Position numbers and translations under genes: made by a program
Assembly (NCBI RefSeq): GCF_024139115.2
Contig: NC_085140.1
Location: forward strand, 22,660,035 to 22,724,034
Source of the DNA: Armigeres subalbatus
Lineage: Eukaryota; Arthropoda; Insecta; Diptera; Culicidae
DNA: 64,000 nucleotides
Direction: 5' to 3'
In this document: piece after piece, positions 23,961 through 34,583 of the stretch
How the letters are laid out: every line of letters starts with the position of its first letter
Position numbering within the stretch: position 1 is the stretch's first letter
Notes under the pieces: model-generated
Databases searched by the model: none
What the model was told of the DNA's origin: nothing
Seen by the model: only the letters and a program-made list of their open reading frames with translations

Positions 23961-24799
23961 TCCGCGTATCCAAAGGAGTCGCCGAATTCATACGTCCATT
24001 CAGCCGCTACACAACACATAGCTTTGGAAATTCAACAACGTGTAAAATTGCTGCCAATACCCAACAAACGAATTAAAATTCGATATTTTATTAAATTTGA
24101 CTGAATTTTACTAGCAAGACAGTTTGAATTTAATTCGATTCAAAATAACAGTGAGAAATGAAAATAAATTCAAAATCACAACATATGTTTATCTGTGTAT
24201 TTCAGCAGACGAACTTCAACCGAGATTTGCACAGCCGGGATTCAAAGATTCGATTCATTTCGTGATTTTCCTAATTCCGGGAATTATTTTTTGAAATCAC
24301 AAAAGTTCAAAAAAAAATCAAACCTCTTCAGTACTCTTCAAATAAGGATGCTAACTTAATCTGCTCCAACAGGAAACTCTGAATATTTTCTGTACATGTC
24401 TGTCACAGAGAGATATTTATTATGGAACTAGAAGTCCTGTCGAACTTCGTCTCGCCAGAAATTGATTATTTTCAAAATTTGTGTTCAATTTGTATGGAAA
24501 CCCACTCCTTTAGAGCGGGAAGGGGTCTCGAATTATCATAGATACATTGCCTTCAAAAACCTCTGTGTGGCCCCAAATGGCCGGAGCGAAATGTTATGAG
24601 AGCAGCTCTCCGTGGGTGTGTTGGCACGCCACGGAGGTCTGACCAGAGGAGCCCGAGCCATGGCTTGCTGCTGTTGATGTATAATCACACGCTGATGGTA
24701 ACTTACTCAAACCCGACAATCTCCACATATCAAATTTGGTTCCATTTGCTTAACTACTTCTCGAGTTATGCTGAAATATGTGTTTGATTTGTATCCTAA
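23961..24799. other. Unassigned sequence
   Basis: No intact gene. A GC-richer patch at 24560-24670 contains a short open frame without a recognised domain. Confidence 0.35.
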
Positions 24800-24928
24800 A
24801 AATTATCAAGAAAATTTGTGAACAATTAATTTTAATTTCCATTAAAATCATAGAAATCCCTGAAGAAGGTGAAATATACACCGAAACGTCGGATAATAGA
24901 TGCAATAACGTTTTAGCTGCTTTATAAG
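24800..24928 (+). mobile_element. Fragment of a Penelope-like terminal repeat
   Basis: Contains the CCCTGAAGAAGG...GAAACGTCGG signature followed by CGTTTTAGCTGCTTTATAAG and ACTGAAAGAGCC. The latter tail is also recognisable, inverted, at 39690-39740. Interpreted as the end of a Penelope-like repeat by analogy with 59964-61338. It directly abuts the truncated LINE 3' end at 24929. Confidence 0.5.
24856..24894 (+). ncRNA. Hammerhead-like motif, Penelope type
   Basis: ATCC (stem I), CTGAAGA, an extra A, stem II GGTG/CACC with an AAATATA loop, GAA, ACGT (self-complementary stem III), C, then GGAT pairing with ATCC. Stem II differs in sequence from the GGTCC/GGACC of the 60-61 kb copies but keeps pairing, which supports a conserved RNA structure. 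Activity is not shown. Confidence 0.5.
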
Positions 24929-25288
24929 ACTGAAAGAGCCTCGTCCACCAATTTTTGAAAGTTGCTAATGTAAGACTGTACTCATAGTCTGCCCATCCCC
25001 TTGTCTGTCGTACCCCATAACAAATGTCTTCCTCGTGTTGCCCATTTCAATGTCTGTCGTTAATCTCTTCCGTATGTCTTCCTCTCGTTGTTGTTTTCCA
25101 AGAAAAAGTGTGTTTGTCCCGTTACAGATGTGAAACATCGCCAAGAATGTCAACTTTGTGAACATCAGCATCGTAATTACTTAAGACCCTTAAAATCCAT
25201 TGCTTTTCCTCTATATTATTGTATTCCCCTACCTCGACGCTTCACGGTAATGAGCTTTCCAAATAAAAGAAAGATTAAAAAAATGCAA
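24929..25288 (+). mobile_element. 5'-truncated LINE 3' end (same family as 58210-59440)
   Basis: Begins within the last codons (CTCGTCCACCAATTTTTGAA, reading LVHQFLKVA) and continues through the same 3' untranslated region as the 59 kb copy, including CCAAGAAAAAGTGTGTTTGT and ACGCTTCACGG. It ends in an A-rich tail near 25288. Classic 5' truncation. Confidence 0.75.
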
Positions 25289-25383
25289 CAACTATGAATT
25301 GAATACTAGATTGCTTTTTCATCTTTCCCTGGCGTTTTTTGAGTGGTTAATTTGTACTTTCTTTAATTAGTGTTATGAACATT

Positions 25384-25540
25384 TCTCGCTTAACTTTTCA
25401 AAAGGACCCAAGTAACATTTTTTTCATGAATTAATTTGAGTACTGCAATCAAAAGCTTTCATGTTGTTCTGTTGATTGCGCTATTCAAATTAATTCATGA
25501 AAAAAATGTTACTTAGGACCTTTTGAAAAGTTAAGCGAGA
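25384..25540. mobile_element. 157-bp palindromic MITE, copy 1
   Basis: Inverted ends TCTCGCTTAACTTTTCAAAA extend about 55 bp inward, with a centre near 25455. Two further copies are at 43037-43186 and 43667-43822. Target duplication is at most 2 bp and ambiguous. Confidence 0.8.
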
Positions 25541-25552
25541 TTTGCATTAGTA

Positions 25553-26797
25553 CCGTCAAACGGGGTGACTTGCAACACTTGGGTTTTCCACAAGTTTTTG
25601 TTTTTTTACAATAAAAATATACCCAAACATTGACCTATGTTGTCACGCATCCCAAGTTTACATTGTATTTGTTGTGCCTAGTTGGTATTTAGGTGAAAAT
25701 ATAGCTCACTGTTGTTTTTTTTGTATTATTTTGTAAAACTGTTTCGTTAATTGAAAGTCGAACGTCGAAACGAACGAAATCGTAAATTCGTGTAGCAAAC
25801 TGAAAATAATTTCACCAAAATCGATCCCCTCTCCAGTTACAATACTTAATTAGGTATGTAATTCTGCATAAACTATAAAATAATAAAATTGTTTGTTTTT
25901 GAAATATCAACTTTTTTGAAATTTGTCCCCCTGCGGGGTCGACTTGCAACAGCTGATGCACGATAATTTTATGTTTCAAAAACTGTTTATTTTTTGAACT
26001 TTTTTTAAACTAGCATGGATTTTATGTTACAGAATTCCTTTACCGTGCCGCGAAACTACAAGAAACCTCTAATTTTTCAAAGAAAACTTCGATGAAGGCA
26101 GTGATAGAAGTTAAAAAACAAATTGTTTATCCGGGAAACCGCTTGGCGGTACGATTTGTCCCTAACAACAATTTTCATTATCCTTATACAGAAAATAGTA
26201 AAACTAAGACTTAAGGTGGTCAAACAGTGTTGAATCCCCTAGAAGATCCAACACTTGTGGATGTTTTACTGCTTGCTGCGAAAATGCGGTTGCAAAATAA
26301 TGATCTTAACATAATCGTGGTAATTTGGTTGCCTGGGAGAGGAAAACCGTTTTAAAAACAACTATATCCAGGGAATGGTGATGGTGCACACCATTCTTAA
26401 ACCGACATAAAGCACTTTCAACCTTTCAAACCGATGACTTAAAAATATCAATCGATCCGTTGAAATCGTAAAAAAATCGGAATGAGGGGAGGGGGGATCC
26501 CTCAAGTAAGGCCCCTACATTGACAGTGGTGAAGAATGACCCAGGATGAAAAATCACTATGATTAAGTTGTTCTAAATCATGTTATGATTGAATTCGCAG
26601 TAGGGGTGGCTTACAACACCCATCATTTTGATATTATTTTCATATTTTCATTATTGTTATATGTCTGATTATATGTCTAATCATTAATATTAGGACGCAT
26701 TAAAAGTATCATGTACTAGTAGAATGAATGAATCTTTTTAATTCAGAATTATTGAAAGAGAAACTAGAAAAGTGTTGCAAGTCTCCCCGTTTGACGG
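25553..26797. mobile_element. TA-flanked TIR element, 1.25 kb
   Basis: The ends CCGTCAAACGGGGTGACTTG and (reverse complement) CCGTCAAACGGGGAGACTTG are near-perfect inverted repeats of about 28 bp. TA is on each side (25551-25552, 26798-26799). The interior is AT-rich with scattered relatives of the end motif (25925-25950, 26595-26620). No transposase frame. Confidence 0.85.
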
Positions 26798-26799
26798 TA

Positions 26800-28333
26800 T
26801 GGTATTTGCTCAAAATTATACATCCGCTACTTTTACAGCACCTTTTATAGTACCACATGGTACAACTCTCTTTTGGTGGCCAACATACCTACGGTTAGTA
26901 AAGCGCACGATCTGATGGTCCATATTTGGAATAATGCTTATGACGTAAAGGAACTCCATCTAGCCATCTGTGACTAGGAACTGACCATATACGACGTTGA
27001 CAGGTTTTGATCATTTACAGATAGCCCCTCCCCCAGTGTGAACAATTGCTCATATAAATTTACAAAAATGTGTATGAACAACAATTTCCCTAAAACTGTC
27101 CTCGTGGTACATGGGCAACCCCCTAAAGAATGCGCCAAGGGGCGTTTTTACGGACCCAAACTGGTGTTCTAATCGTAAAAAAGAACGCTTCCAGACAAAA
27201 TCATTTCGGTCGCGTCAGGCATCCAGGTGTCAGAGTGAGAAGCACCTCACTCCGTCAAGTTAAGAAGATCTGCTTCTAATTTACAAGCAATCGTCCGACA
27301 ACTATCATTACACCGCATTGTCAGACGAAAAGTGGATGATCCTCGGTGAGCGCACGTTCATCGTCAGCAAGAACATCAAGTAAGTTCCTTAATTCCCTTT
27401 AATTTTTCAATAAACAAGCACTCTATGTTCAAAATCAATAAATTTCCGCCCACACTCAAATAATCAGTAAATTCAATTGAATCATTATTTTTTTCTGAAA
27501 CTAACTCTTGTAAGACGATGATAGTTTGCCCAAAGCTCATAACTCAGTTGTAGTAAGCCTACTAGCTACTAAAAGTATAACTGCTTAGACGCGGAGGTAC
27601 CCAGCTCGGGAAAAATGTTATGTTTGCAAAAACTTGGTGTACTATCAGTTTTGTATGCAGCATGTGTTGTCTTGACATTTTTTGGTTTGGATGAACATAC
27701 GGCTTATAATCTTGGTTAATTTATTTTATGGTTAAATGTATGTGAGTTAACTTATTTGTCTATCTCCAAGAGAAAAACATCAATTTTTCTTAAAATTTTT
27801 TGAAGAAATTCAGATCGCAAAATATGGTCCGATTCAAACATTTCATGGGGACTTATTGCTCAAATAAATATCTCAGCCAAAACCTCTTTCTGAATGTCGA
27901 TTGTTACTATTTTGAATAATACATCGGTGAGCTTTATGTACGCAACAGTAACGAATTGCGCTTGTGACCATGTATGATAAATTATCTCGAAAATTGTTTG
28001 TATTTTTCACTTTGAAAAATCGATTTGAACACTCTTTAGAACATAGTTTTCATAAATGGTTTCCGCTTTTAGATAAAGTTGTTAAAACTAATAATACCAA
28101 ATAAATATCCAAAACATGAAAATTCACCACTTGTAAATATGAATCACAGCAACCCAATCTCAGATTGTACGCACGTGCCATAGTCATATAGTAGGCGTCG
28201 GTCACCCCTTCCATGGTTTCCATGGAAATGCAATCACGCTTCCTGCGTTTCAAGAATCCAGAGCAAAAATCATTCTGGGTGTATCCTTTTTCTGAAGCGG
28301 TAGTGCAACGTGTTTCACTTGAATAGTTTCGCA
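26800..28333. other. Upstream region of the HSF-like gene
   Basis: Mostly unassigned. It holds a possible coding exon fragment at 27264-27383 (separate entry). I see no convincing TATA box just upstream of 28334; TCATTC at 28269 could be an arthropod initiator, but this is weak. Confidence 0.35.
27264..27383 (+). other. Possible exon fragment ending at a splice donor
   Basis: An open frame of about 39 codons reads YHYTALSDEKWMILGERTFI and then VSKNIK. It ends at an excellent donor sequence (AA, then GTAAGTT at 27380). Its composition is more gene-like than its surroundings. No upstream ATG or acceptor was identified and I do not recognise the peptide. It may be a real exon, a gene remnant or chance. 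Confidence 0.2.
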
Positions 28334-29483
28334 ATGGAGTACAACCTAAGAACTGTGACCAAATCGTGCAAGAAATATCAAAGCCTTCGGTTTCCGTTGA
28401 AAATCTGGATTCTGGTCAACGCGGGCGGGAATCGTTCTCTGTTTTGGGACACGACGAAGCTGGCCATCATGGTCAATCCTGAGGCTTTGCAACACTATCT
28501 GGCCTCGTGTGGGTCAATTTTTGCTTTCAACAAGCTGGAAACCTTCCACTGGCTAATGGAATTCAATGGGTTCGAGCTGGATCGGTGCATGGGTGAGAAG
28601 ACAGGAATTTTGCGGTACAAACATCCGTCCTTTACGGGAGAGAACCGCGCCAAATTCGAACAGCTGCTGCGTAGTCCACAACAACGGGAGGTGCAGGACG
28701 GGCGAAGAAGTAACTGCTCCATCCAACGGACGAGCATTTTGAAACAATCTGATACAGATAGGTCTGATTCTGAAATCATAAAGTCTCAAGTGTTCGCAAG
28801 CATTGCGCTAGAAAAATCCTGTTTACTGACGGAAATTGAATCTTTGGTGAAATCAGTTCGTGAAGCGTACAATAATCTGGCGAAGACGGATGGTACTGAT
28901 GCAGAAGTGCCGATCATTGAGGTACCGGATAAGTATTGCGACGAAGCTGTTGCTGACATTCCACTGTACAACAAGCAGCGTATCATCGCTGGAAACTACG
29001 GACGGGTCAACTCAGAAGATTTGAAGCGGTTTTTCGGAGATTACTTTCCGGTATATGAAGACTCGCCTGGTAAGATTTTTTTTGTTCGGTGGTGTGTTTA
29101 ATAAATTAATAGTCAATTTCAAAACAGGTCCGATGGATTCGGAAACTTTGGTGGACCAACCCAAAGAAAATTCGCCAGAGATGGCCACCAACGAAGTCAG
29201 CGAGGAAACCACAACTGAAGTAGACTTGACTTCGTCGCCGGAACCGACGACAAATACGCTGGAGACATTTGACTACCAGAATAACCAGGAGGCCATGAGG
29301 AACGATTTGAAGAATTTTAACACGTCCGATATGCATTTGCTGGGCTTTGGTGATGAAACGGAAGGTTTCGCTCAGGTGAAGCATAGCGCCAGTAGCTTGG
29401 CCGATACCGATCAAATGAATGAGGCACAGTTCCAGCTGTATTCGGACATTCGCGCAACTCTTGATATGCTGAATCAGATTTAA
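28334..29483 (+). CDS. HSF-type DNA-binding domain protein, two exons
   Basis: Exon 1 is 28334-29069 and exon 2 is 29128-29483, joined across a 58-bp intron (GTAAGA...ACAG), giving 363 residues. The start is the ATG at 28334 (MEYNLRTVTK); no ATG lies further upstream in frame. Residues about 20-113 align with the winged-helix HSF domain: FPLKIWILVN for the first helix, FWD for the conserved Trp, a recognition-helix segment TFHWLMEFNGF where canonical HSFs have SFVRQLNMYGF, and RYKHPSF for the late strand. The Arg that contacts the heat-shock element in canonical HSFs is not conserved, so a different target or role is likely. Residues 150-185 look helical but I see no clear HSF trimerisation repeat. 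The C-terminal third is acidic (ETTTEVDLTSSPEPTT). Its role as a nuclear transcription regulator is inferred from the domain. The codon use is GC-richer than the surrounding repeats. Confidence 0.85.
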
Positions 29484-29623
29484 ATGATTTGTATGATAGA
29501 TTTAAATACTTAATATAATAATGATGGGTGGATTCCAGTCATTCTTTCAGTCATTTTCTTCTTCTTCTTCTTCTTCAATAGGGCACTGCACGGACTGCTT
29601 TGTCTCTTTATAGCTGCAGAGAA

Positions 29624-29785
29624 AGTACTTGACTCAAGTCGAGTCAAGTACGAGACATTGAAGACGACCAAACAGTTGTGGTCGAAATACGTATCTGCAA
29701 AGATATCGAAATAATTGGTTGAATTAAATGGAGAATACTTAACTCGTCTCAGACGGTTTAATTCAACCTGTCAAACCTGATAGGA
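29624..29785 (+). mobile_element. Palindromic retroelement-like insert F4, truncated
   Basis: One arm and the central palindrome (near 29630-29652) of the F family are present; the left arm is missing, like a 5' truncation. It belongs to the same subfamily as F2 (ACAGTTGTGGTCGAAATACG). The hammerhead-like core starts TTGA rather than CTGA at 29658-29661, so it is probably inactive. No target duplication could be fixed. Confidence 0.65.
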
Positions 29786-30890
29786 TACGAGTAAGATAAC
29801 ATGCCCTTTATTTTTTTTTTGCGTTTGCGTAGATCAAATAAAAAATCTTTGACTGCGAAAACCTGATTTACCTGATTTTTTATTTGTCGATATTCCGCTT
29901 AATCGATGGTCCGCTCAATATTGATTGAGGGAAAGTTCACTGTAATCGACAATTTTGTTAGCTCAAACTTGGCACCTCAACCAACTAATTTTTATTTATT
30001 GTTTAAATCTTTTGGATTGACATTTATTGCTTGAAAGGTCAATCTTCATCATATTTTTTTTCCAATACTGGCGGTTGATAGAAATTGTGGCTTCTTTGTT
30101 TGGTAGTAGCTTTATGAGTATTGAATAGAAGCGAGATGTGTGCAGGACGAGTTCATAAAAGCCAACAAAAGACGATGTGGTTTTTGTTAAAAGTTAAGAG
30201 AAAAGAAGGACATTCTCCCCAGGGGTGGTACATTGTGGAAATCCATCAACGACGTCGGCTCTGGCTGATTTTTCACGTGGGTGTTGTAATGGTATCATCT
30301 ATGCTAGAAATTCTTAATGTTTTTCTTTCGAGGAAATGTTTACATCGGAGACGTGAGAGCATCAGCTTCAACAAAAACACTTTTAGCAAAGTAATAAGTT
30401 CGCAGATATTAATTAACTAATCTAAAGGAATCCTAGGAATACTACTTTGGATTAAAATCATAAAACTCTGGGGTGATTTCAAAATTTCTGAAGGCGCCAT
30501 ATATATTGTTAAAAGAACACAGATGATATATTTATTGTATCATGGTAAAATGGAATTCTGATTTTATCTAGCTACTCCTGATTTTATTGCGTTTTCGGTC
30601 GAACAAATGTTTATAAAGATTAGCAGTTCATCAACACAAAATTCATATGTTGATGCTGTTATCTAACATTGAGTCAACAATGAGAAAAATCACCCCGCAA
30701 TTGCGAGCTTATCAGTTTTTGTCGATCTTATCTGTTATGCATTCGAAATGGATTACCGGTCTTCCCTAGCACGGTGTATCTATGGGGAAACATTATTTTT
30801 CAAAAATCAGTATCTCTGAAACACCCACCACGTGAAAGTATATGCTCTCCTCTTTCATATAGTGGGTAAACTAAAATGTTCTATCGAGCG
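29786..30890. other. Unassigned sequence downstream of the HSF-like gene
   Basis: A 99-codon open frame at 30121-30420 has no recognisable domain. Sequence near 30565-30600 resembles the GATTTTGTC motif at 2175-2240. Sequence just left of 30891 looks like part of another repeat into which the hAT element inserted. Confidence 0.35.
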
Positions 30891-30898
30891 ATCTAGAA

Positions 30899-33800
30899 CA
30901 GCGGTTCTCAACCTTTTTCTTGAGAGGTACCCCTTCGAACTTTTGCATGATTTGAGGTACCCCCTCTCGAAAGAAGGCTTCCAATCCTCTTGAAAACATA
31001 ATTCCGAGCCCTTTGAAGGGGAGCTCCTTTAAGCTTTTTAGTCCCTTTAGAGAAGGCTTCCACGCCTCTTTATTAGAGACTTCTGAGCCTCTTGTAGAGA
31101 GGCTTCCGAGCCTCTTGAAGGCGGTTTTCGAGCCACTTAAAAGGAAGCTTCCGTTGCATCTTGAAAGAACGCTTCCAAGCCTATTGAAAGAAGAATTCTG
31201 AGCTTCTTGAAGCGGGGCTTCCGAGCCTCTTGAAAGGAGGCTGCCGAGCCTCTTGAAAAAGGGCTTCCGAGCCACTTGAAAGTAGACTTCCAAGCCTCTT
31301 GAAAGCAGGCTTACGAGCCTCTTGAAAGAAGGCAACCTAACCACTTGAAAGGAGGCTTCCGAACCTCTTGAAAAAAAAACTTCCGAGCCTCTCGAAAGGA
31401 GCCTTCCGATCCTCTTGGAAAAAGGCTTCAGAGCCTCTTGAAAGGAGGCTTTTGAGCCTCTTGAAAGAAGGCTTCCGAGCCTCTTGAAAGAAGGCTTCCG
31501 AGCATCTTGAAAGAAGGTTTTTGAGTTTCTAGAAAAGAAGGTTTTTGAGTTTCTAGAAAAGATGGCTTTGGAGCTTCTTGAAAGGAGGCTTCCGAGCCTC
31601 TTGAAAGAAGGCTTCCGATCCTCTTGGAAGGAGGCTTCCGAGCCTCTTGATATGATCCTTGATAGGAGGCTTCGGGGCCTCTTGAAAGGAGGTTTTTGAG
31701 CCTCTTGAAAAGAAGCATTCGAGCCTCTAGAAAGGCTCTTGAAAGAAGGCTTCCGAGCCTCTTGAGAGGAGGCTTCCGAGCCTCTTGAGAGCAGGCTTCC
31801 GAGCCTCTTGAGAGGAGGCTTCCGAGCCTCTTGAGAGGAGGCTTCCGAGCCTCTTGAGAGGAGGCTTCCGAGCCTCTTGAGAGGAGGCTTCCGAGCCTCT
31901 TGAGAGGAGGCTTTCGAGCCTCTTGAGAGGAGGCTTGAGGCCTCTTGAAAGGAGGCTTCCGAGCCTCTTGAGAGGAGGCTTCCTAGCCTCTTGAGAGGAG
32001 GCTTCCGAGCCTCTTGAGAGGAGGCTTCCGAGCCTCTTGAGAGGAGGCTTCCGAGCCTCTTGAGAGGTGGCTTCCGAGCCTCTTGAGAAGAGGCTTCCGA
32101 GGCTCTTGAGAGGAGGCTTCCGAGCCTCTTGAGAAGAGGCTTCCGAGCCTCTTGAGAGGAGGCTTCCGAGCCTCTTGAGAGGAGGCTTCCTAGCCTCTTG
32201 AGAGGAGGCTTCCAATCCTCTTGAGAGGAGGCTTCCGAGCCTCTTGACAGGAGGCTTCCGAGCCTCTTGAGAGGAGGCTTCCGAGCCTCTTGAGAGGGTG
32301 CTTCCGAGCCTCTTGAGAGGAGGCTTCCGAGCCTCTTGAGAGGAGGCTTCCGAGCCTCTTGAGAGAAGGCTTCCGAGCCTCTTGAGAGAAGGCTTCCGAG
32401 CCTCTTGAGAGAAGGCTTCCGAGCCTCTTGAGAGGAGGCTTCCGAGCCTCTTGAGAGGAGGCTTCCGAGCCTCTTGAAAGGAGGCTTCCGAGCCTCTTGA
32501 AAGGAGGCTTCCAAGCCTTTTGAAAGGATGCTTCCGAGCCACTTAAGAGGAGGCTTCCGAGCCTCTTGAAAGGAGTCTTCCAAACCTCTTGAAAAAAGTC
32601 TTCCAAACCTCTTGAAAGGAAGCTTCCAAGCCTCTTGAAAGGAGGCTTCCAAGCCTCTTGAAAGGAGGCTTCCGAGCTTCTTGAAAGGATACTTCCGAGT
32701 CTTTTGAAAAGAGTCTTCCGAGCCTCTTGAAAGGAGGCTTCCAAGCCTTTTGAAAGGATGCTTCCGAGCCACTTAAGAGGAGGCTTCCGAGCCTCTTGAA
32801 AGGAGTCTTCCAAACCTCTTGAAAGGAGTCTTCCAAACCTCTTGAAAGGAAGCTTTCGAGCCTCTTGAAAGGAGGCTTCCGAGCCTCTTGGAAGGAGGCT
32901 TCCGAGCCTCTTGAAAGGAGGCTTCCGAGCCTCTTGAAAGGAGGTTTCCGAGCTTCTTGAAAGGAGGCTTCCGAGCCTCTTGAAAGGAGGCTTCCGAGCC
33001 TCTTGAAAGGAGGCGTCCGAGCCTCTTGAAAGGAGGCGTCCGAGCCTCTTGAAAGGAGGCGTCCGAGCCTCTTGAAAAGAGGCGTCCGAGCCTCTTGAAA
33101 GGAGGCTTCCGAGCCTCTTGAAAGGACCTCTTGAAAGGAGGCTTCCGAGCCTCTTCAAAGGAGGCTTCCGAGCCTCTTGAGAGGAGGCTTCCGAGCCTCT
33201 TGAGAGGAGGCTTCCGAGCCTCTTGAGAGGAGGCTTCCGAGCCTCTTGAGAGGAGGCTTCCGAGCCTCTTGAGAGGAGGCTCCCGTGCCTCTTGAGAGGA
33301 GGCTTCCGAGCCTCTTGAGAGGAGGCTTCCGAGCCTCTTAGAGAGGAGGCTTCCGAGCCTCCTAGAGAGGAGGCTTCCGAGCCTCCTAGAGAGGAGGCTT
33401 CCGAGCCTCTTGAGAGGAGGCTTCTGAGCCTCTTGAGAGGCTTTCGAACCTCTTGAAAGGAGGCTTCCGAGTCTCTTGAAAGGAGGCTTCCGAGTCTCTT
33501 GAAAGAAGGCTTCCGAGTCTCTTGAAAGAAGGCTTCCGAGCCTCTTGAAAGGAGACTTTCGAGCTGCTTGGAAGAAGGCTTCCGAGAGGTGTAGAAGGTT
33601 CTTCTAATCCTGTTGCAACGAAGCATCCGAGTTTTAGTGAAAAAAAAAATCATTTTGTTCATTCGACGTTTTGTTCGTTTGATCTTTTGTTCCGCAGCCC
33701 TTCATACATTGTGCTGATTGTAGGCAGGCAGGATTAAATTGGGATTTATTGATCGCATTACATATTATGTACAATATAAATTTTTGAAATAGAAAATACA

Positions 33801-33936
33801 CAATTATCAAAACTTTATCAATGAATTTTGATTGAAATTGTAATATGTCCGCCATTACGCATTTTTGTCCGAGGTACCCCCTAGGGCCAGCGAAGGTACC
33901 CCCAGGGGTACATGTACCCCAGGTTGAGAACCGCTG
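30899..33936. mobile_element. hAT-type element carrying the 23-bp satellite, 3.04 kb
   Basis: The inverted ends start CAGCGGTTCTCAACCT (left) and, reverse-complemented, CAGCGGTTCTCAACCT (right). They are flanked by ATCTAGAA (30891-30898) and ATCTAGAC (33937-33944), an 8-bp duplication with one mismatch. GGTACCCC motifs repeat just inside both ends, typical of transposase-binding subterminal sites. About 86% of the interior is satellite. The non-satellite right arm (33600-33935) matches the right arm of the 44820-47607 element. No transposase. The CAGCGGTTCTCAA end is characteristic of Charlie-type hATs. Confidence 0.9.
30968..33595. repeat. 23-bp satellite array 2, inside the hAT element
   Basis: About 110 copies of the 23-bp unit. 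The GAGCCTCTTGAGAGGAGGCT form is homogeneous at 31740-32470 and 33170-33430, with the GAAAGG form and degenerate units elsewhere, most degenerate at 30968-31740. The minus-strand frames of 633 and 490 codons are artefacts of the stop-free repeat. Confidence 0.95.
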
Positions 33937-33944
33937 ATCTAGAC

Positions 33945-34431
33945 CAATTTTTATTTTTTTCACTATTTTTGGTGCAATCTCCATTGAAATCTCAAATGAT
34001 AGCCGATAACCCCCCCCCCAAAAATGTTTGGAAAAATGACCCCCGTGAAAGAGGAAAACCTATACTTTCGTGTAGTGAGTGTTTTGATTTTGAGTGTGAG
34101 TGTGTGATTTTTTGAAAATAAGCTTTTTCGGACAAACACCGTGTTAGAACTTATATAGTGCTTCCTATATACCTATATTTTATATAACCAAAATACAGTG
34201 TTTAATGGCCTCTATCTATCTAAGGCTTCTTTGCATTGATAGCTGTTTTATATTTTCCTGTGTAAATATGACTAGATCTAGATCTCTAGAATACTGGGAC
34301 TATATTATTGAATATAAAAAATTGCAGTCGGGATGCAATTTTTTTATCTGTCGCGTTTATTTGACAGGCTCAGGCTCACAGGCTCACACTTAACGGAGCC
34401 GAGACTCTCGAGCTCGAGATTTACAATCTAT
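33945..34431. other. Unassigned spacer
   Basis: No gene is seen; a poly-C tract lies near 34010. Confidence 0.35.
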
Positions 34432-34580
34432 CACCCCTATTCTTGTTTACGGACGAACGAAACTTTCGAACGAATGCAGTTCGTTCGAATCCCTGCCCCA
34501 TTTGATTTTGCTGGCGTAAACGAGAATGCACATCAGCTTTCGTTCGAAAGCGCACTCGTACGTAAACAAGAATAAGGGTG
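34432..34580. mobile_element. 149-bp MITE
   Basis: The ends CACCCCTATTCTTGTTTACG and (reverse complement) CACCCTTATTCTTGTTTACG are inverted and extend through TTCGAACGAA. Flanked by TAT on both sides. Confidence 0.75.
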
Positions 34581-34583
34581 TAT

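Noticed and set aside
28310..28333. An upstream start for the HSF-like gene
   Set aside because: The codon at 28310 is GTG, which is not a normal eukaryotic start. The first in-frame ATG is at 28334.
29070..29101. Read-through end of the HSF-like exon 1 (a 254-residue version)
   Set aside because: A strong donor at 29070 and acceptor ending at 29127 join to a long in-frame exon 2, while the read-through adds only a few low-complexity residues.
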